The position numbers were made by a program, and so were the translations under genes. This document shows positions 51,454 through 60,147 of a stretch of DNA of 64,000 nucleotides, one piece after another (positions within the stretch are counted from its first letter, which is position 1; each line of letters opens with the position of its first letter). The notes beneath the pieces are model-generated. The model made no database searches and had not been told where the DNA came from. It saw nothing but the letters and a program-made list of their open reading frames with translations. The stretch is from Hydrogenimonas sp. (GTDB lineage Bacteria; Campylobacterota; Campylobacteria; Campylobacterales; Hydrogenimonadaceae): positions 744,001-808,000 of the forward strand of contig AP019005.1 of the NCBI GenBank assembly GCA_003945285.1, read 5' to 3'.

Positions 51454-51977
51454 GACTCCTCTATTCTCCAACGTCTGTAGAGTGAGTGTTCGATACCGAG
51501 AAGGTCGAACCACTTTCCGACTATGAAATCCTCCATCTGCCCGATAGCGGTCTGGCCGCTGTAGTAGGCTATTACGGGCGGAGCGATGATAACTCCGAGT
51601 CTGGAGAGTTTAAGCATATTCTCCAGTGCTATGGCGCTGAACGGCAGCTCTCTGGGGGCAAGCAGCAGAGGCCTTCTCTCTTTTATCATTACCGCCGCCG
51701 CTCTCGTCGTGAGGTTGTCTGATATTCCGCAGGCTATCTTGGCCAGTGTGTTCATGCTGCACGGTGCTATTATCATGGCATCCGTAGGAAAAGAGCCGGA
51801 AGCTACGGGTGCAGCTATGTCGCCTTCGTCGAAGAGTTTGTTGGACTCATGCTCCATTACCACTCTGGCGTTCTCCGAAACGATCGTATATGCGGTAACG
51901 GTCTCGGGAAGTCTCTCTATCACTTTGCGGCTCAGATCGGCACCGCTTGCACCCGTGGCTGCAACGACAAGTCTCAT
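51450..51977 (-). CDS. ubiX: Flavin prenyltransferase UbiX
   Basis: This 175-residue flavoprotein makes prenylated FMN, the cofactor of UbiD-type decarboxylases. VVAATGASGADLSRKVIERL, PCSMNTLAKIACGISDNLTT and the arginine-rich RPLLLAPRELPFS are family motifs. No ubiD is in the window. It overlaps flgA and coaD by 4 bp each. Confidence 0.93.
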   Translation of the reverse strand: MRLVVAATGASGADLSRKVIERLPETVTAYTIVSENARVVMEHESNKLFDEGDIAAPVASGSFPTDAMIIAPCSMNTLAKIACGISDNLTTRAAAVMIKERRPLLLAPRELPFSAIALENMLKLSRLGVIIAPPVIAYYSGQTAIGQMEDFIVGKWFDLLGIEHSLYRRWRIEES

Positions 51978-52825
51978 TCTATCTCCACTCTCAGGTTGTC
52001 CACAACCCGGCCTCTCAAAATTTTTCCGTCACTCTTTTTTACCGGTACTATCTCGCCCGGTGCGCCGTTTTTCAGTGCCGTTGCCTCGAATTCGATAACA
52101 ACCGAGCCGGTTTTGTATATACACTTCACTTTTCCGTTTTTCAAAACGGCCGGAACCGGTTCCGTGTTTGCCTCGGTGAGTACCTCGGACGCCGGTATGT
52201 TGAGCCTGGCTATATACCTGCCGCCCGACGGATCAGTAACCGGCGGTGCATAGAATTTTCTGAACGGAATATATTCGGCACGTACGCTGTTCGAGTCGAT
52301 AATTCTATCTTTTTTTATTTGATGATTCGCTTTATAGACGAGAATTCTCCCATTCAGGCTGTATTTGAAATAGTAAACTCTCTTTTTGCACCTAACGGTA
52401 AAAGTGGAGCTCTCTCTTCGCAGAGCGCTCTTAGTCAGCCTTATGCTGCACTCCGGATTCATCTCAAAGTCGATCTTTCCGGACCCTGTAGGCTCGACGG
52501 TGATCTTTTCGATCTTCAGAGTCGGGTATCGTTCGGAGTAGCTTTCTGCGATCAGCTTCCGCAGTTTCGGGTATTGTTTGTGAGAGACTCTTTTGAATGT
52601 TATCATGCCGGAAACGCGGCCGTCGCACTCATACCCTCTCTCTTTGAGGTGCTCCGCCACTCTGAATGCCGGAACCTTCCATAAAGTTCGCTCTTTAGGT
52701 AGTTCCAGTATGGTGAGATTGGACTCTTTCTCTCCCAGATCGGAGAGTGTCACTCTGTTGGAGTCTATAAGATAGAGAGGTTTGAGGGTTACTGTTTTTG
52801 CAAAAAGAGTAGTAGTAATAAACAT
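51974..52825 (-). CDS. flgA: Flagellar basal body P-ring chaperone FlgA (start uncertain)
   Basis: The mature part (about 275 residues) has the C-terminal SAF domain of FlgA (ANHQIKKDRIIDSNSVRAEY; GEIVPVKKSDGKILRGRVVD). FlgA helps assemble the P-ring. The start is unclear. ATG 52825 gives only eight residues before the cleavage site, while a full hydrophobic signal (ILAFFALMFITTTLFA) would need a start near 52846, against the 3' end of the tRNA-Gly gene, where only ATT or CTG is available. Confidence 0.8.
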   Translation of the reverse strand: MFITTTLFAKTVTLKPLYLIDSNRVTLSDLGEKESNLTILELPKERTLWKVPAFRVAEHLKERGYECDGRVSGMITFKRVSHKQYPKLRKLIAESYSERYPTLKIEKITVEPTGSGKIDFEMNPECSIRLTKSALRRESSTFTVRCKKRVYYFKYSLNGRILVYKANHQIKKDRIIDSNSVRAEYIPFRKFYAPPVTDPSGGRYIARLNIPASEVLTEANTEPVPAVLKNGKVKCIYKTGSVVIEFEATALKNGAPGEIVPVKKSDGKILRGRVVDNLRVEIE

Positions 52826-52848
52826 CAGGGCAAAAAAGGCGAGAATGG

Positions 52849-52920
<72 letters not shown>

Positions 52921-52929
52921 ATTCATGGG

Positions 52930-53016
52930 TGGTACCGAGGGCCGGAATCGAACCGGCACGGCCTAACGGCCACCAGATTTTGAGTCTGGCGTGTCTACCA
53001 GTTTCACCACCCCGGC
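52930..53016 (-). tRNA. tRNA-Leu (CAA)
   Basis: This is a class II tRNA with acceptor GCCGGGG, anticodon loop CTCAAAA (CAA) in stem CCAGA/TCTGG, a variable arm (GGCCGTTAGGCC), T-arm GCCGGTTCGATTCCGGC and an encoded CCA. Confidence 0.95.
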
Positions 53017-53066
53017 TTCTGGTCAGCTTATCAATCACAAGCGGAATTTTATAGGTTGGGGGCTTA

Positions 53067-53095
53067 AATACCGGTTAAGAGGCTAACCGGTATTT
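53067..53095 (-). terminator. Terminator of hup
   Basis: AATACCGGTTA and TAACCGGTATT form an 11-bp perfect stem with a 6-nt loop, 13 bp past the hup stop codon. The T-run is short in both directions. Confidence 0.7.
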
Positions 53096-53107
53096 TAAAT
53101 ATGGAAG

Positions 53108-53383
53108 TTATTTTGAAACAGCTTCTTTGAGTTGCTTGCCGACTTTGAACTTGACTGCACGTGTAGCAGGAACGTCGACGACACGGTCAGTACCGGGAAC
53201 CTTCGCCTTTCTTGCGGCACGCTCTGCGGTAGTGAATGTTCCGAATCCGATAAAGCTTACGCTTTTACCGGAGGCGAGTGCTTCCGTAATAGTCTCTAGA
53301 GCAGCGTTGATTACCGCTTCAGTATCTTTTTTCGACAATCCTGCCTTTTCGGCAACTGCCTGAACAAACTCAGCTTTTTTCAT
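53108..53383 (-). CDS. hup: HU-family DNA-binding protein
   Basis: This 91-residue nucleoid protein starts with MKKAEFVQAVAEKAGLSKKD and has the HU core ISFIGFGTFTT-like stretch (VSFIGFGTFTTAERAARKAK) and the beta-arm with DVPATRAVKFKVGK. The arm lacks the RNP signature common elsewhere (here VPGTDRVVDVPAT). Confidence 0.95.
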   Translation of the reverse strand: MKKAEFVQAVAEKAGLSKKDTEAVINAALETITEALASGKSVSFIGFGTFTTAERAARKAKVPGTDRVVDVPATRAVKFKVGKQLKEAVSK

Positions 53384-53414
53384 GTTGCTATCCTTAGATG
53401 AGATTTACACGGTC

Positions 53415-53443
53415 ATTGTACAATGTTTTATTCCAAATTGCAA
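53415..53443 (-). promoter_or_regulatory. Sigma-70 promoter of hup
   Basis: On the minus strand TTGCAA (53443-53438) and TACAAT (53420-53415) are 17 bp apart, about 32 bp before the ATG. Confidence 0.8.
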
Positions 53444-53499
53444 GAAAAATTGTTAAAAAAACTAAACAAAGTCCCGATTTTACCGATATCTTTGCATAA

Positions 53500-53515
53500 G
53501 GAACCGTTTTTGCTT
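53500..53515 (+). promoter_or_regulatory. Sigma-54 (RpoN) promoter of flgL
   Basis: GGAACCGTTTTTGCTT has the GG-N10-GC spacing and matches the flagellar RpoN consensus GGAAC-N5-TTGCTT. The start codon of flgL lies 35 bp after the -12 element. Confidence 0.85.
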
Positions 53516-53547
53516 CAATAGAAATAATAAGATCAAGGTGGAGACCG

Positions 53548-55383
53548 ATGAGAATAACACAGAACAACTTCTATAACAGTTTCGTCGCCGACCAGCAGAG
53601 TATCAAGCAGCAGCTCGACCGGTTGAATCAGCAGTTGTCTTCGGGGCTGAAGATCAAATACGGGTATGAAGACCCGCAGATATTCACCGATACGCTGCGC
53701 CTGGACTATGAAGAGACGACACTTACACAGGCTGTCAACGTATCCACAGATGCCCAGAACTTCGCAAACAATACCGACTCTGTCATGTTTCAGTTTACCG
53801 ATGCGCTGACGCGCTTCAAGACACTTTTGATACAGGCGTCAAACGGTGCCAACTCCGACGGAAACTACTTCGCCATAAGCAACGAGATGAAGTCGCTCAA
53901 GGAGCATATGATCAACCTCTCAAACAGCTCCATCAACGGTAGGTACCTCTTTTCCGGGACCGCACTCGATACGAAACCGGTGGACAGCGAAGGGGTCTAT
54001 CACGGTAACGACGGATTGATGAAAGCTGTTGTCGGGGCTGGTGTAGAGGTTCCTTACAATATTCCGGGCAGTGACCTGTTTCTTGGGGAGGATCTAAACT
54101 TCTCCAGAAAAGTTACAACGAACATACCTCTTAAAGATGTTCAGACAGATACCGCCGTCTCTCTTGAGAGTACGATAGCTGACTTCACCGGCAAGAGCGA
54201 CGACTACAACTTCTTCATACGTGGCAGGAACGGTGACGGGAGTGTTTTTGAAAACTCCTTTACCATGACGGCGGACAAAACCGTAGCTGAACTGTTGGGT
54301 GAGATAGAGTCCAGTTTTACCCCGGAGAGTGTAGATGTGACTCTTGAAAACGGATATATTCAGATAACCGACAGGCAGAAAGGGAGGAGCCTTCTTGACT
54401 TTCACCTCTATGCCGAAAACAGTGTGGATTCGAGTCCGGTCCCTTTCATGGAGAGCGGTTTTGCCGGAGCGGACGCTTCATCGTATGACAATATAGATTT
54501 TGCGAAGAGCGACTCTGTAACGTTGACGGGAAACTACTCGCAGATAGTAAAGAGCGACAACTCCTATGCCGTAAGGGGAACTCTTCTTTCCGATGTCGCA
54601 GGCGCCTCGCTGGCCGGGGGGTCGCTGGAGCTCTCAGGTACAGATCGTAACGGCAATGCATTTTCATATACGCTTGATCTGGACAATCCGACAGATATCT
54701 TCTCTAACCAGATAAACAATAGCGACGGTACACCTGCGGACAGCTCCACGCTTACATACGGACAGCTGCTGGATGCCGTGGCGGTCGCCGTCTCGGGAAT
54801 ATCCGACCAGGGGAGTTTCGATGCCAATGTTGCGGAGGCAAGAAAGTGGGTGGATGTATACCTGGACAGTAAAGGGCGTATAGTGGTGGAAGATAAAGTG
54901 GGTACGGATACACAGATAACATTTAATATGCATGACTCCAAAAGCGGATTTGCGACACCGGGTGCATCTGCGCTGGTTTTCAATGCGAACAACGCACTGG
55001 AGATAGATGATCCGAAGCACGATCTTTTCGAATCTCTCGATCTCGCTATAGAGGCTGTAGAGAGCGGTATGCTCTACCCGGAAGGCACCTCTGCGGTCAA
55101 CCCGAGAAACCCGGGCATAGAGAATGCCCTCGAGAAAATAGACCATGTTCTGGAGCATGTCGGAAAAGAGCACACCCGAATAGGTGCCATGTCCAATAGT
55201 CTCAACTACTCTGTAGAGAGAAATGAAACGCTCAAGCTTAACGTACAGACCCTCCGCTCGGAAATCTTAGATACCGATATCGGAGAGGCTACTGTAAAAC
55301 TCAACCAGCTGAGCCTAAACTACCAGGCGCTGCTGGCTTCAGTCGCGAAAGTACAGAACCTCTCTTTGGTCAATTATCTTTAG
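53548..55383 (+). CDS. flgL: Flagellar hook-associated protein 3 (hook-filament junction)
   Basis: This 611-residue protein is a flagellin homologue joining hook and filament. The helical N-terminus (MRITQNNFYNSFVADQQSIK; LNQQLSSGLKIKYGYEDPQI) and C-terminus (LNQLSLNYQALLASVAKVQN) form the coiled-coil core, with a large variable centre that makes it longer than enterobacterial FlgL (about 317). It is a single-gene unit driven by the RpoN promoter, as for middle flagellar genes in this phylum. AAGGTGG precedes the ATG. Confidence 0.92.
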   Translation: MRITQNNFYNSFVADQQSIKQQLDRLNQQLSSGLKIKYGYEDPQIFTDTLRLDYEETTLTQAVNVSTDAQNFANNTDSVMFQFTDALTRFKTLLIQASNGANSDGNYFAISNEMKSLKEHMINLSNSSINGRYLFSGTALDTKPVDSEGVYHGNDGLMKAVVGAGVEVPYNIPGSDLFLGEDLNFSRKVTTNIPLKDVQTDTAVSLESTIADFTGKSDDYNFFIRGRNGDGSVFENSFTMTADKTVAELLGEIESSFTPESVDVTLENGYIQITDRQKGRSLLDFHLYAENSVDSSPVPFMESGFAGADASSYDNIDFAKSDSVTLTGNYSQIVKSDNSYAVRGTLLSDVAGASLAGGSLELSGTDRNGNAFSYTLDLDNPTDIFSNQINNSDGTPADSSTLTYGQLLDAVAVAVSGISDQGSFDANVAEARKWVDVYLDSKGRIVVEDKVGTDTQITFNMHDSKSGFATPGASALVFNANNALEIDDPKHDLFESLDLAIEAVESGMLYPEGTSAVNPRNPGIENALEKIDHVLEHVGKEHTRIGAMSNSLNYSVERNETLKLNVQTLRSEILDTDIGEATVKLNQLSLNYQALLASVAKVQNLSLVNYL

Positions 55384-55424
55384 GTCACCCTTGTAAAGTT
55401 ATAAGAGCAGGAAATAGAGTAGTA

Positions 55425-55587
55425 CCAAAATCCCGAAATAGAGATGGAAGAACTCGTCACGACTGTTGCAGCCGTGCACTTCCGGAAAAACCGTCGACGT
55501 ACCTGAAGGGTGCGCCACAAATTATCCCGAAACCGCATGACCGCAAGCATCGCAACGATTTCAAACTACTCTATTTCGAGATTTGGG
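55425..55587. repeat. Intergenic element E (163 bp, terminal inverted repeats)
   Basis: Positions 55425-55443 and 55569-55587 are inverted repeats matching at 17 of 19 bases (core CGAAATAGAG). The interior is non-coding. A scrap of the left end lies at 6783-6797. Confidence 0.7.
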
Positions 55588-55591
55588 CGGT

Positions 55592-55773
55592 AACTGACCT
55601 TACGCAAAGTCTGTCAACCCCGGGATTTGAACGGAAAAATATCGTTCAAAAAATCGCGCTTGCCCGTCAGGGCGCCGGAGGCGTCAGCGGTTTTTAGAGG
55701 TGCCCTATAGATATTTTGAGGCGTCCCGCAGGGCAAATCCCACTCTGCGTGCGGACTTTGTGTAAGGTCAGGT
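55592..55773. repeat. Intergenic element B, copy 7
   Basis: The copy runs from AACTGACCTTACGCAAAG to CTTTGTGTAAGGTCAG in the orientation of copy 1, with all internal modules (GGAAAAATATCGTTCAAAAA, TTAGAGGTGCCCTATAGATA, CGTCCCGCAGGGCAAATCCC). Confidence 0.85.
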
Positions 55774-55971
55774 AGCAAGAAATCGTGGCAGGCTCTTTCT
55801 ATCCCTGATTCGGGATTCTGGAGTCAAAAAGAGCTTGCTAACACTTCAGGGTATGAGATATAATCACCTATCTGATTTTTGACTGATACACCTCCGGAAG
55901 CGAGGCTCCTGAAAGCTGCCAGGGGCTTGATTTCGTAGCTTTATAGAGTTGCAGGGGACTTGTATCCATGC

Positions 55972-56125
55972 CCTTTTCCGGGCTCTGCCTGAAGTACCGG
56001 CAGGGTGCTGCTTGGAAGATGAAAAGCGAAGCATCTTCTCGAAAAGCTTCTCTTTTCGAAGCTTCAGGGGGTTGTAGGGACACTTGTGTCCATGCCCTTT
56101 TCCGGGCTCTGCCCGGAAAAGGAGT
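55972..56125 (+). repeat. Intergenic element D, copy 1 (left arm around ftsK)
   Basis: The 154-bp segment is nearly identical, inverted, to 59929-60080. It holds the hairpins CCTTTTCCGGGC/GCCCGGAAAAGG (56096-56122), CGAAAAG/CTTTTCG and GGACACTTGTGTCC. It ends 45 bp before the ftsK start. A partial related piece (GTTGCAGGGGACTTGTATCC) lies just upstream, near 55949-55968. Confidence 0.9.
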
Positions 56126-56170
56126 TAAAATAAATATAAGGAACCGACCATTTTTAAAACCGCTTTTTTA

Positions 56171-58330
56171 ATGACGATCGCAATATTCTTTCTCTACGGT
56201 GCGATAGCGACTCTCATGCCGCAAAGTTCAATGGTGGGATCGCTCGGTACCTATATAGGAAGACACAATCTCGAACTCTTCGGCTACCTGGCCTATATAG
56301 ACTTCATTTTCCTTTTATATCCTCTCTACAGACTCTACAAGCTAGAAAAATTAGAGGATTTTGAAATAGAGAGCTTTTCCGCCTGGCTTCTCTTTCTCTT
56401 TTCGCTTCTTATTCTGCAGGCGCTTCTTTTCGAACCCCCTCACGACGGCTGGGTGGGCGGCAGTATAGTCGGATTTTTACACCCGTTTATAGGAGATGCC
56501 GGGGTATGGCTCTTCTGGCTTATGACCCTGACTCTCTCGGGAGTGATCTTGTGGGGGGAGTCCATACACTGGAAGCTCTCCGATATAAAAGAGATGTTTC
56601 GCGTCGAAGAGCGGATAGCTGCCGCTGAACCGAAGAGGGCTGCACCTATGCCGAAAACGGAGGCTGAACCTGAGAGAGAACCGGACAACCGGGAGTTATC
56701 GAGACTGGAAGAGACCGATACCGCAGCCGGTAGCGAGAGTGAACCGGAAGAGGAGATTAAAAAGAAGCAGGAGGAGCGGAAAGAGCAGAGTTGGGAGCCT
56801 GAAGCCGATGAAAGGGAAGAGCAGTCCGATTCCGCAAAGAGTGAATATCCAAACATCGAGATAGTGCAGGAGATAGAGGAGAACAAAAGGCTGCTCGAAC
56901 AGATAGATATAGGTGAGCAGGAGAAGCCCAAAAACTTCAAACTCCCCAAACTCGACTTCCTTCAAAAGCCGCCAAGAAGAAGCAGAGAGATCAATGAAGC
57001 GGAGATAGACGCCAAGATAAGCGATCTGCTGGAGAAGCTCTCGAAGTTCAAGATAGACGGGGATGTGGTTCGTACCTATGCCGGCCCCGTGGTCACGACC
57101 TTCGAGTTCAAGCCGGCTGCGCATATCAAGGTTTCCAAAATTCTCAATCTGCAGGATGACCTTGCAATGGCCCTGCGTGCGCAGACCATCCGCATACAGG
57201 CTCCCGTCCCGGGTAAAGATGTCGTCGGTATAGAGATTCCAAACAAAGAGGTGGAGACGATATATCTAAGAGAGATTCTGGAGGACGATATATTCAAAAA
57301 ATCCAAATCCCCTCTGGCTATCGCACTCGGAAAGGATATCGTCGGCAAGCCGTTCGTGACCGATCTCAAAAAGCTGCCCCACCTCTTGATAGCCGGAACG
57401 ACCGGTAGCGGCAAGAGTGTCGGGATAAACGCGATGATTTTGAGCCTTCTCTACAGAAACTCCCCCGACAGGCTGAAGCTGATGATGATAGATCCGAAGA
57501 TGCTGGAGTTCTCCATATACAACGATATACCGCATCTGCTAACCCCGGTCATTACCCAGCCGAAAAAGGCTATTACGGCTCTTTCCAACATGGTCGGTGA
57601 GATGGAGCGCCGCTACAAGATGATGAGCCAGACAAGAACGAAAAATATCGAGACCTACAATGAGAAGGCGGCAAAAGAGAAGCGTGAAGAGCTTCCCTAT
57701 ATCGTCGTGGTCATAGACGAGTTGGCGGATCTGATGATGACGGGCGGAAAGGATGTCGAGTTCTCCATAGCCAGGCTGGCGCAGATGGCGAGGGCGAGCG
57801 GTATACATCTTATAGTAGCTACACAGAGGCCGAGTGTGGATGTGGTTACGGGACTGATAAAGGCGAACCTCCCTTCCAGAATCAGCTACAAAGTGGGACA
57901 GAAGATCGACTCGAAGGTTATACTCGATACGTTCGGCGCCGAATCTCTGCTTGGCAAGGGAGATATGCTCTTTACGCCCCCGGGCGGCGGGGGATTGATC
58001 CGCCTCCATGCGCCTTGGAGCAGCGAGAGTGAGATAGAGACCATAGTCGAGTATCTGAAAGCGCAGCGCCCGGCTGAGTACGATGAGCATTTCCTTGCCG
58101 AAAGCGAGGAGGAGTCGTTAGGCGGGTCAGGCGGTACGATAGACGATATAGACCCGCTTTTCGAAGAGGCGAAACAGATCGTTCTGAGCGACAAAAAGAC
58201 CAGTATCAGCTATCTTCAAAGACGCCTTCAGATCGGGTACAACAGGGCCGCCAGGATCGTCGAACAGCTCGAGAGCCTGGGAGTGGTTTCGGCTCCGAAT
58301 GCGAAAGGGAACAGGGAGATAATCGGCTGA
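56171..58330 (+). CDS. ftsK: DNA translocase FtsK
   Basis: This 719-residue protein couples chromosome segregation to division. It has four N-terminal membrane helices (to about residue 135), a low-complexity acidic linker rich in Glu, Lys and Arg (about 150-250), and the hexameric motor with Walker A GTTGSGKSVGINA and Walker B IVVVIDELADLMM. The C-terminal gamma winged helix (KTSISYLQRRLQIGYNRAAR) reads KOPS-like sites. It lies inside the inverted D repeats. The ribosome site is weak. Confidence 0.94.
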   Translation: MTIAIFFLYGAIATLMPQSSMVGSLGTYIGRHNLELFGYLAYIDFIFLLYPLYRLYKLEKLEDFEIESFSAWLLFLFSLLILQALLFEPPHDGWVGGSIVGFLHPFIGDAGVWLFWLMTLTLSGVILWGESIHWKLSDIKEMFRVEERIAAAEPKRAAPMPKTEAEPEREPDNRELSRLEETDTAAGSESEPEEEIKKKQEERKEQSWEPEADEREEQSDSAKSEYPNIEIVQEIEENKRLLEQIDIGEQEKPKNFKLPKLDFLQKPPRRSREINEAEIDAKISDLLEKLSKFKIDGDVVRTYAGPVVTTFEFKPAAHIKVSKILNLQDDLAMALRAQTIRIQAPVPGKDVVGIEIPNKEVETIYLREILEDDIFKKSKSPLAIALGKDIVGKPFVTDLKKLPHLLIAGTTGSGKSVGINAMILSLLYRNSPDRLKLMMIDPKMLEFSIYNDIPHLLTPVITQPKKAITALSNMVGEMERRYKMMSQTRTKNIETYNEKAAKEKREELPYIVVVIDELADLMMTGGKDVEFSIARLAQMARASGIHLIVATQRPSVDVVTGLIKANLPSRISYKVGQKIDSKVILDTFGAESLLGKGDMLFTPPGGGGLIRLHAPWSSESEIETIVEYLKAQRPAEYDEHFLAESEEESLGGSGGTIDDIDPLFEEAKQIVLSDKKTSISYLQRRLQIGYNRAARIVEQLESLGVVSAPNAKGNREIIG

Positions 58331-58344
58331 CAGCTTCCAAGAGC

Positions 58345-59901
58345 TCAGCCGATACGTGTTACCTTCAGTTTCACGCTGCCCCTGTTGTTTGAGTAGAAGT
58401 TCCAGGCATCGTTGGCGTAAGCGTAGAGGTAGCCGGATTTTTTCGGTGTATGTCTACACTTTTTCCCTATTTTAAAGGTTTCGTGAGGGGCCGGTGTGCC
58501 GTCTTTTTTGGGGTTTCCGCCGTTCGCTATCGATCCTACCAGGGCAAACCACGGAATCCTCTCTTCACGTCTGCTCCCTATGAAATCCGCAGCTTCGTTT
58601 TTGGTTACCTTTTTGTAGAGTTCCTCGATTTTTCCCCACAATGTACCGGCCATATGGAAGATCTCCTCAATATAGAACTCCCCGTCGTCCGCCCCCTCCG
58701 GTCCGCACTTTATCTTTCTGTCCATCCATTGGCCGCTCGCTTCGAACCTGTACTCTTTTCCGGCTTCAAGATATATGCCCGTCTCGTTCCAGGGCTGCAT
58801 GGCGTAGATGGCAACCTCCAAGCTTTCACCCTTTTTCAAAAAGTATGTATCGTGGTAGTGCGGCTCCTCTATGGGCGGCATCTGCTGCCTCTCTATCGCC
58901 GATTCATGGAGCTTCTTTCCTACATTTCTCTTCACAATAGCCGGAACGCTTCTCGGCGTAGCACGAAGATGTTTGAAGATCCCGTTCATCGAGTCGTATA
59001 GAACTCCCAGGGTATAGGGTGTGATCTGCTTTAACATCTCTTTGCGGAATTGAAGTCCGGCAGCGGCAGCTTCATCTACCATCCATTTGAGTGCGATATC
59101 GGAGAGTCCCGTATCTACGTAGCCTCCACCGACGTTTGCGTGGACACCGGGGAACCAGAGCTGTTTGACCCTCTTTCTCTTCCCGGCATTGCTCCAGAGT
59201 GTGGGAGAGAAGCTGGCTCTCTTTTCGTCTATCGCCACAGCATGGCGTGCATGAATGACGTTGCATCCCAGCTCGGTGTCGTGAAAAGCGTATCTCCTGA
59301 CATTGTCGAGCAGGTTCAATACGGCCAGGTTGTTGGGAACACCCAGGGCGCCTACAGTATCCCAAACCCCGAGGAAGTAGATCGGGATATACCTCTTTTT
59401 CTCACCGTTTTCGCAAGTTATTCTCTCTTCCGGGTGAAACGCCCACTTTTTCGCCCACTCCTTCTTCGGCTTTCTCTTCCTGTAGCCCTTCTCGTAGGCC
59501 GCTTTTACACGGCTCCAGAGTTCATCGTCATCAAGACCTGAGAGGTCGAGAAGCCCGCACTTTCCGATCATCCCCGCAAGGCTTCTTACGGTATATGCGC
59601 CGCGGCTGAAGCCGAAGAGATATATCCTGTCACCGGGCCTGTAGTGCTCGCAGAGCCATTTGTAGGCGCTTCTGATATTTTTTCCGAGTCCTACACCGAA
59701 ACCGCCCCCGGCAAGCTTCTCCCACCATGTGCCGTCGGCTCCGACTCCCGGATGGTAGTACCTGAGCTGCTCTCTTCCATCTTTGTCGCTGTTGGCGACA
59801 CAGTTGAAGATTTTGACCACATTCGTAGGTACCGGTATATCGTTCTCTTTCTGATCGGGTGTGTTCCATGTTCCGTCCGCGCAGACAACAAGGTTTCTCA
59901 T
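58345..59901 (-). CDS. DUF2235 alpha/beta-hydrolase (Tle1-like phospholipase family)
   Basis: This 518-residue protein opens with VVCADGTWNTPDQKENDIPV and carries the serine nucleophile in LFGFSRGAYTVRSLAG, then WDTVGALGVP and WFPGVHANVGGGY, the DUF2235 hallmarks. Characterised relatives include type VI secretion phospholipases (Tle1), but no secretion genes are nearby, so that role is not assumed. The C-terminal third (LKKGESLEVAIYAMQPWNET onward) looks like an extra beta domain. It is convergent with ftsK, both within the D repeats. Confidence 0.88.
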   Translation of the reverse strand: MRNLVVCADGTWNTPDQKENDIPVPTNVVKIFNCVANSDKDGREQLRYYHPGVGADGTWWEKLAGGGFGVGLGKNIRSAYKWLCEHYRPGDRIYLFGFSRGAYTVRSLAGMIGKCGLLDLSGLDDDELWSRVKAAYEKGYRKRKPKKEWAKKWAFHPEERITCENGEKKRYIPIYFLGVWDTVGALGVPNNLAVLNLLDNVRRYAFHDTELGCNVIHARHAVAIDEKRASFSPTLWSNAGKRKRVKQLWFPGVHANVGGGYVDTGLSDIALKWMVDEAAAAGLQFRKEMLKQITPYTLGVLYDSMNGIFKHLRATPRSVPAIVKRNVGKKLHESAIERQQMPPIEEPHYHDTYFLKKGESLEVAIYAMQPWNETGIYLEAGKEYRFEASGQWMDRKIKCGPEGADDGEFYIEEIFHMAGTLWGKIEELYKKVTKNEAADFIGSRREERIPWFALVGSIANGGNPKKDGTPAPHETFKIGKKCRHTPKKSGYLYAYANDAWNFYSNNRGSVKLKVTRIG

Positions 59902-59928
59902 TTTCGCCCCCTTTTTTCATTATATTTG

Positions 59929-60080
59929 ACTCCTTTTCCGGGCAGAGCCCGGAAAAGGGCATGGACACAAGTGTCCCTACAACCCCCTAAAGCTTCGAAA
60001 AGAGAAGCTTTTCGAGAAGAGGCTTCGCTTTTCATCTTCCAAACAGCACCGCCGGTACTTCAGGCAGAGCCCGGAAAAGG
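59929..60080 (-). repeat. Intergenic element D, copy 2 (right arm)
   Basis: This is the inverted partner of 55972-56125, with only a handful of differences and a 2-bp shorter middle. Its inner end lies 27 bp before the DUF2235 start. Confidence 0.9.
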
Positions 60081-60147
60081 AGAGGAGGTCGAACCGGAAT
60101 ATGTTTATCTCTAATCCATTATAACGTAAGCAGGTAGCTCATCTCTT

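Noticed and set aside
58345-59901. Type VI secretion effector module
   Set aside because: DUF2235 is present, but no VgrG, PAAR, immunity or secretion gene is adjacent.
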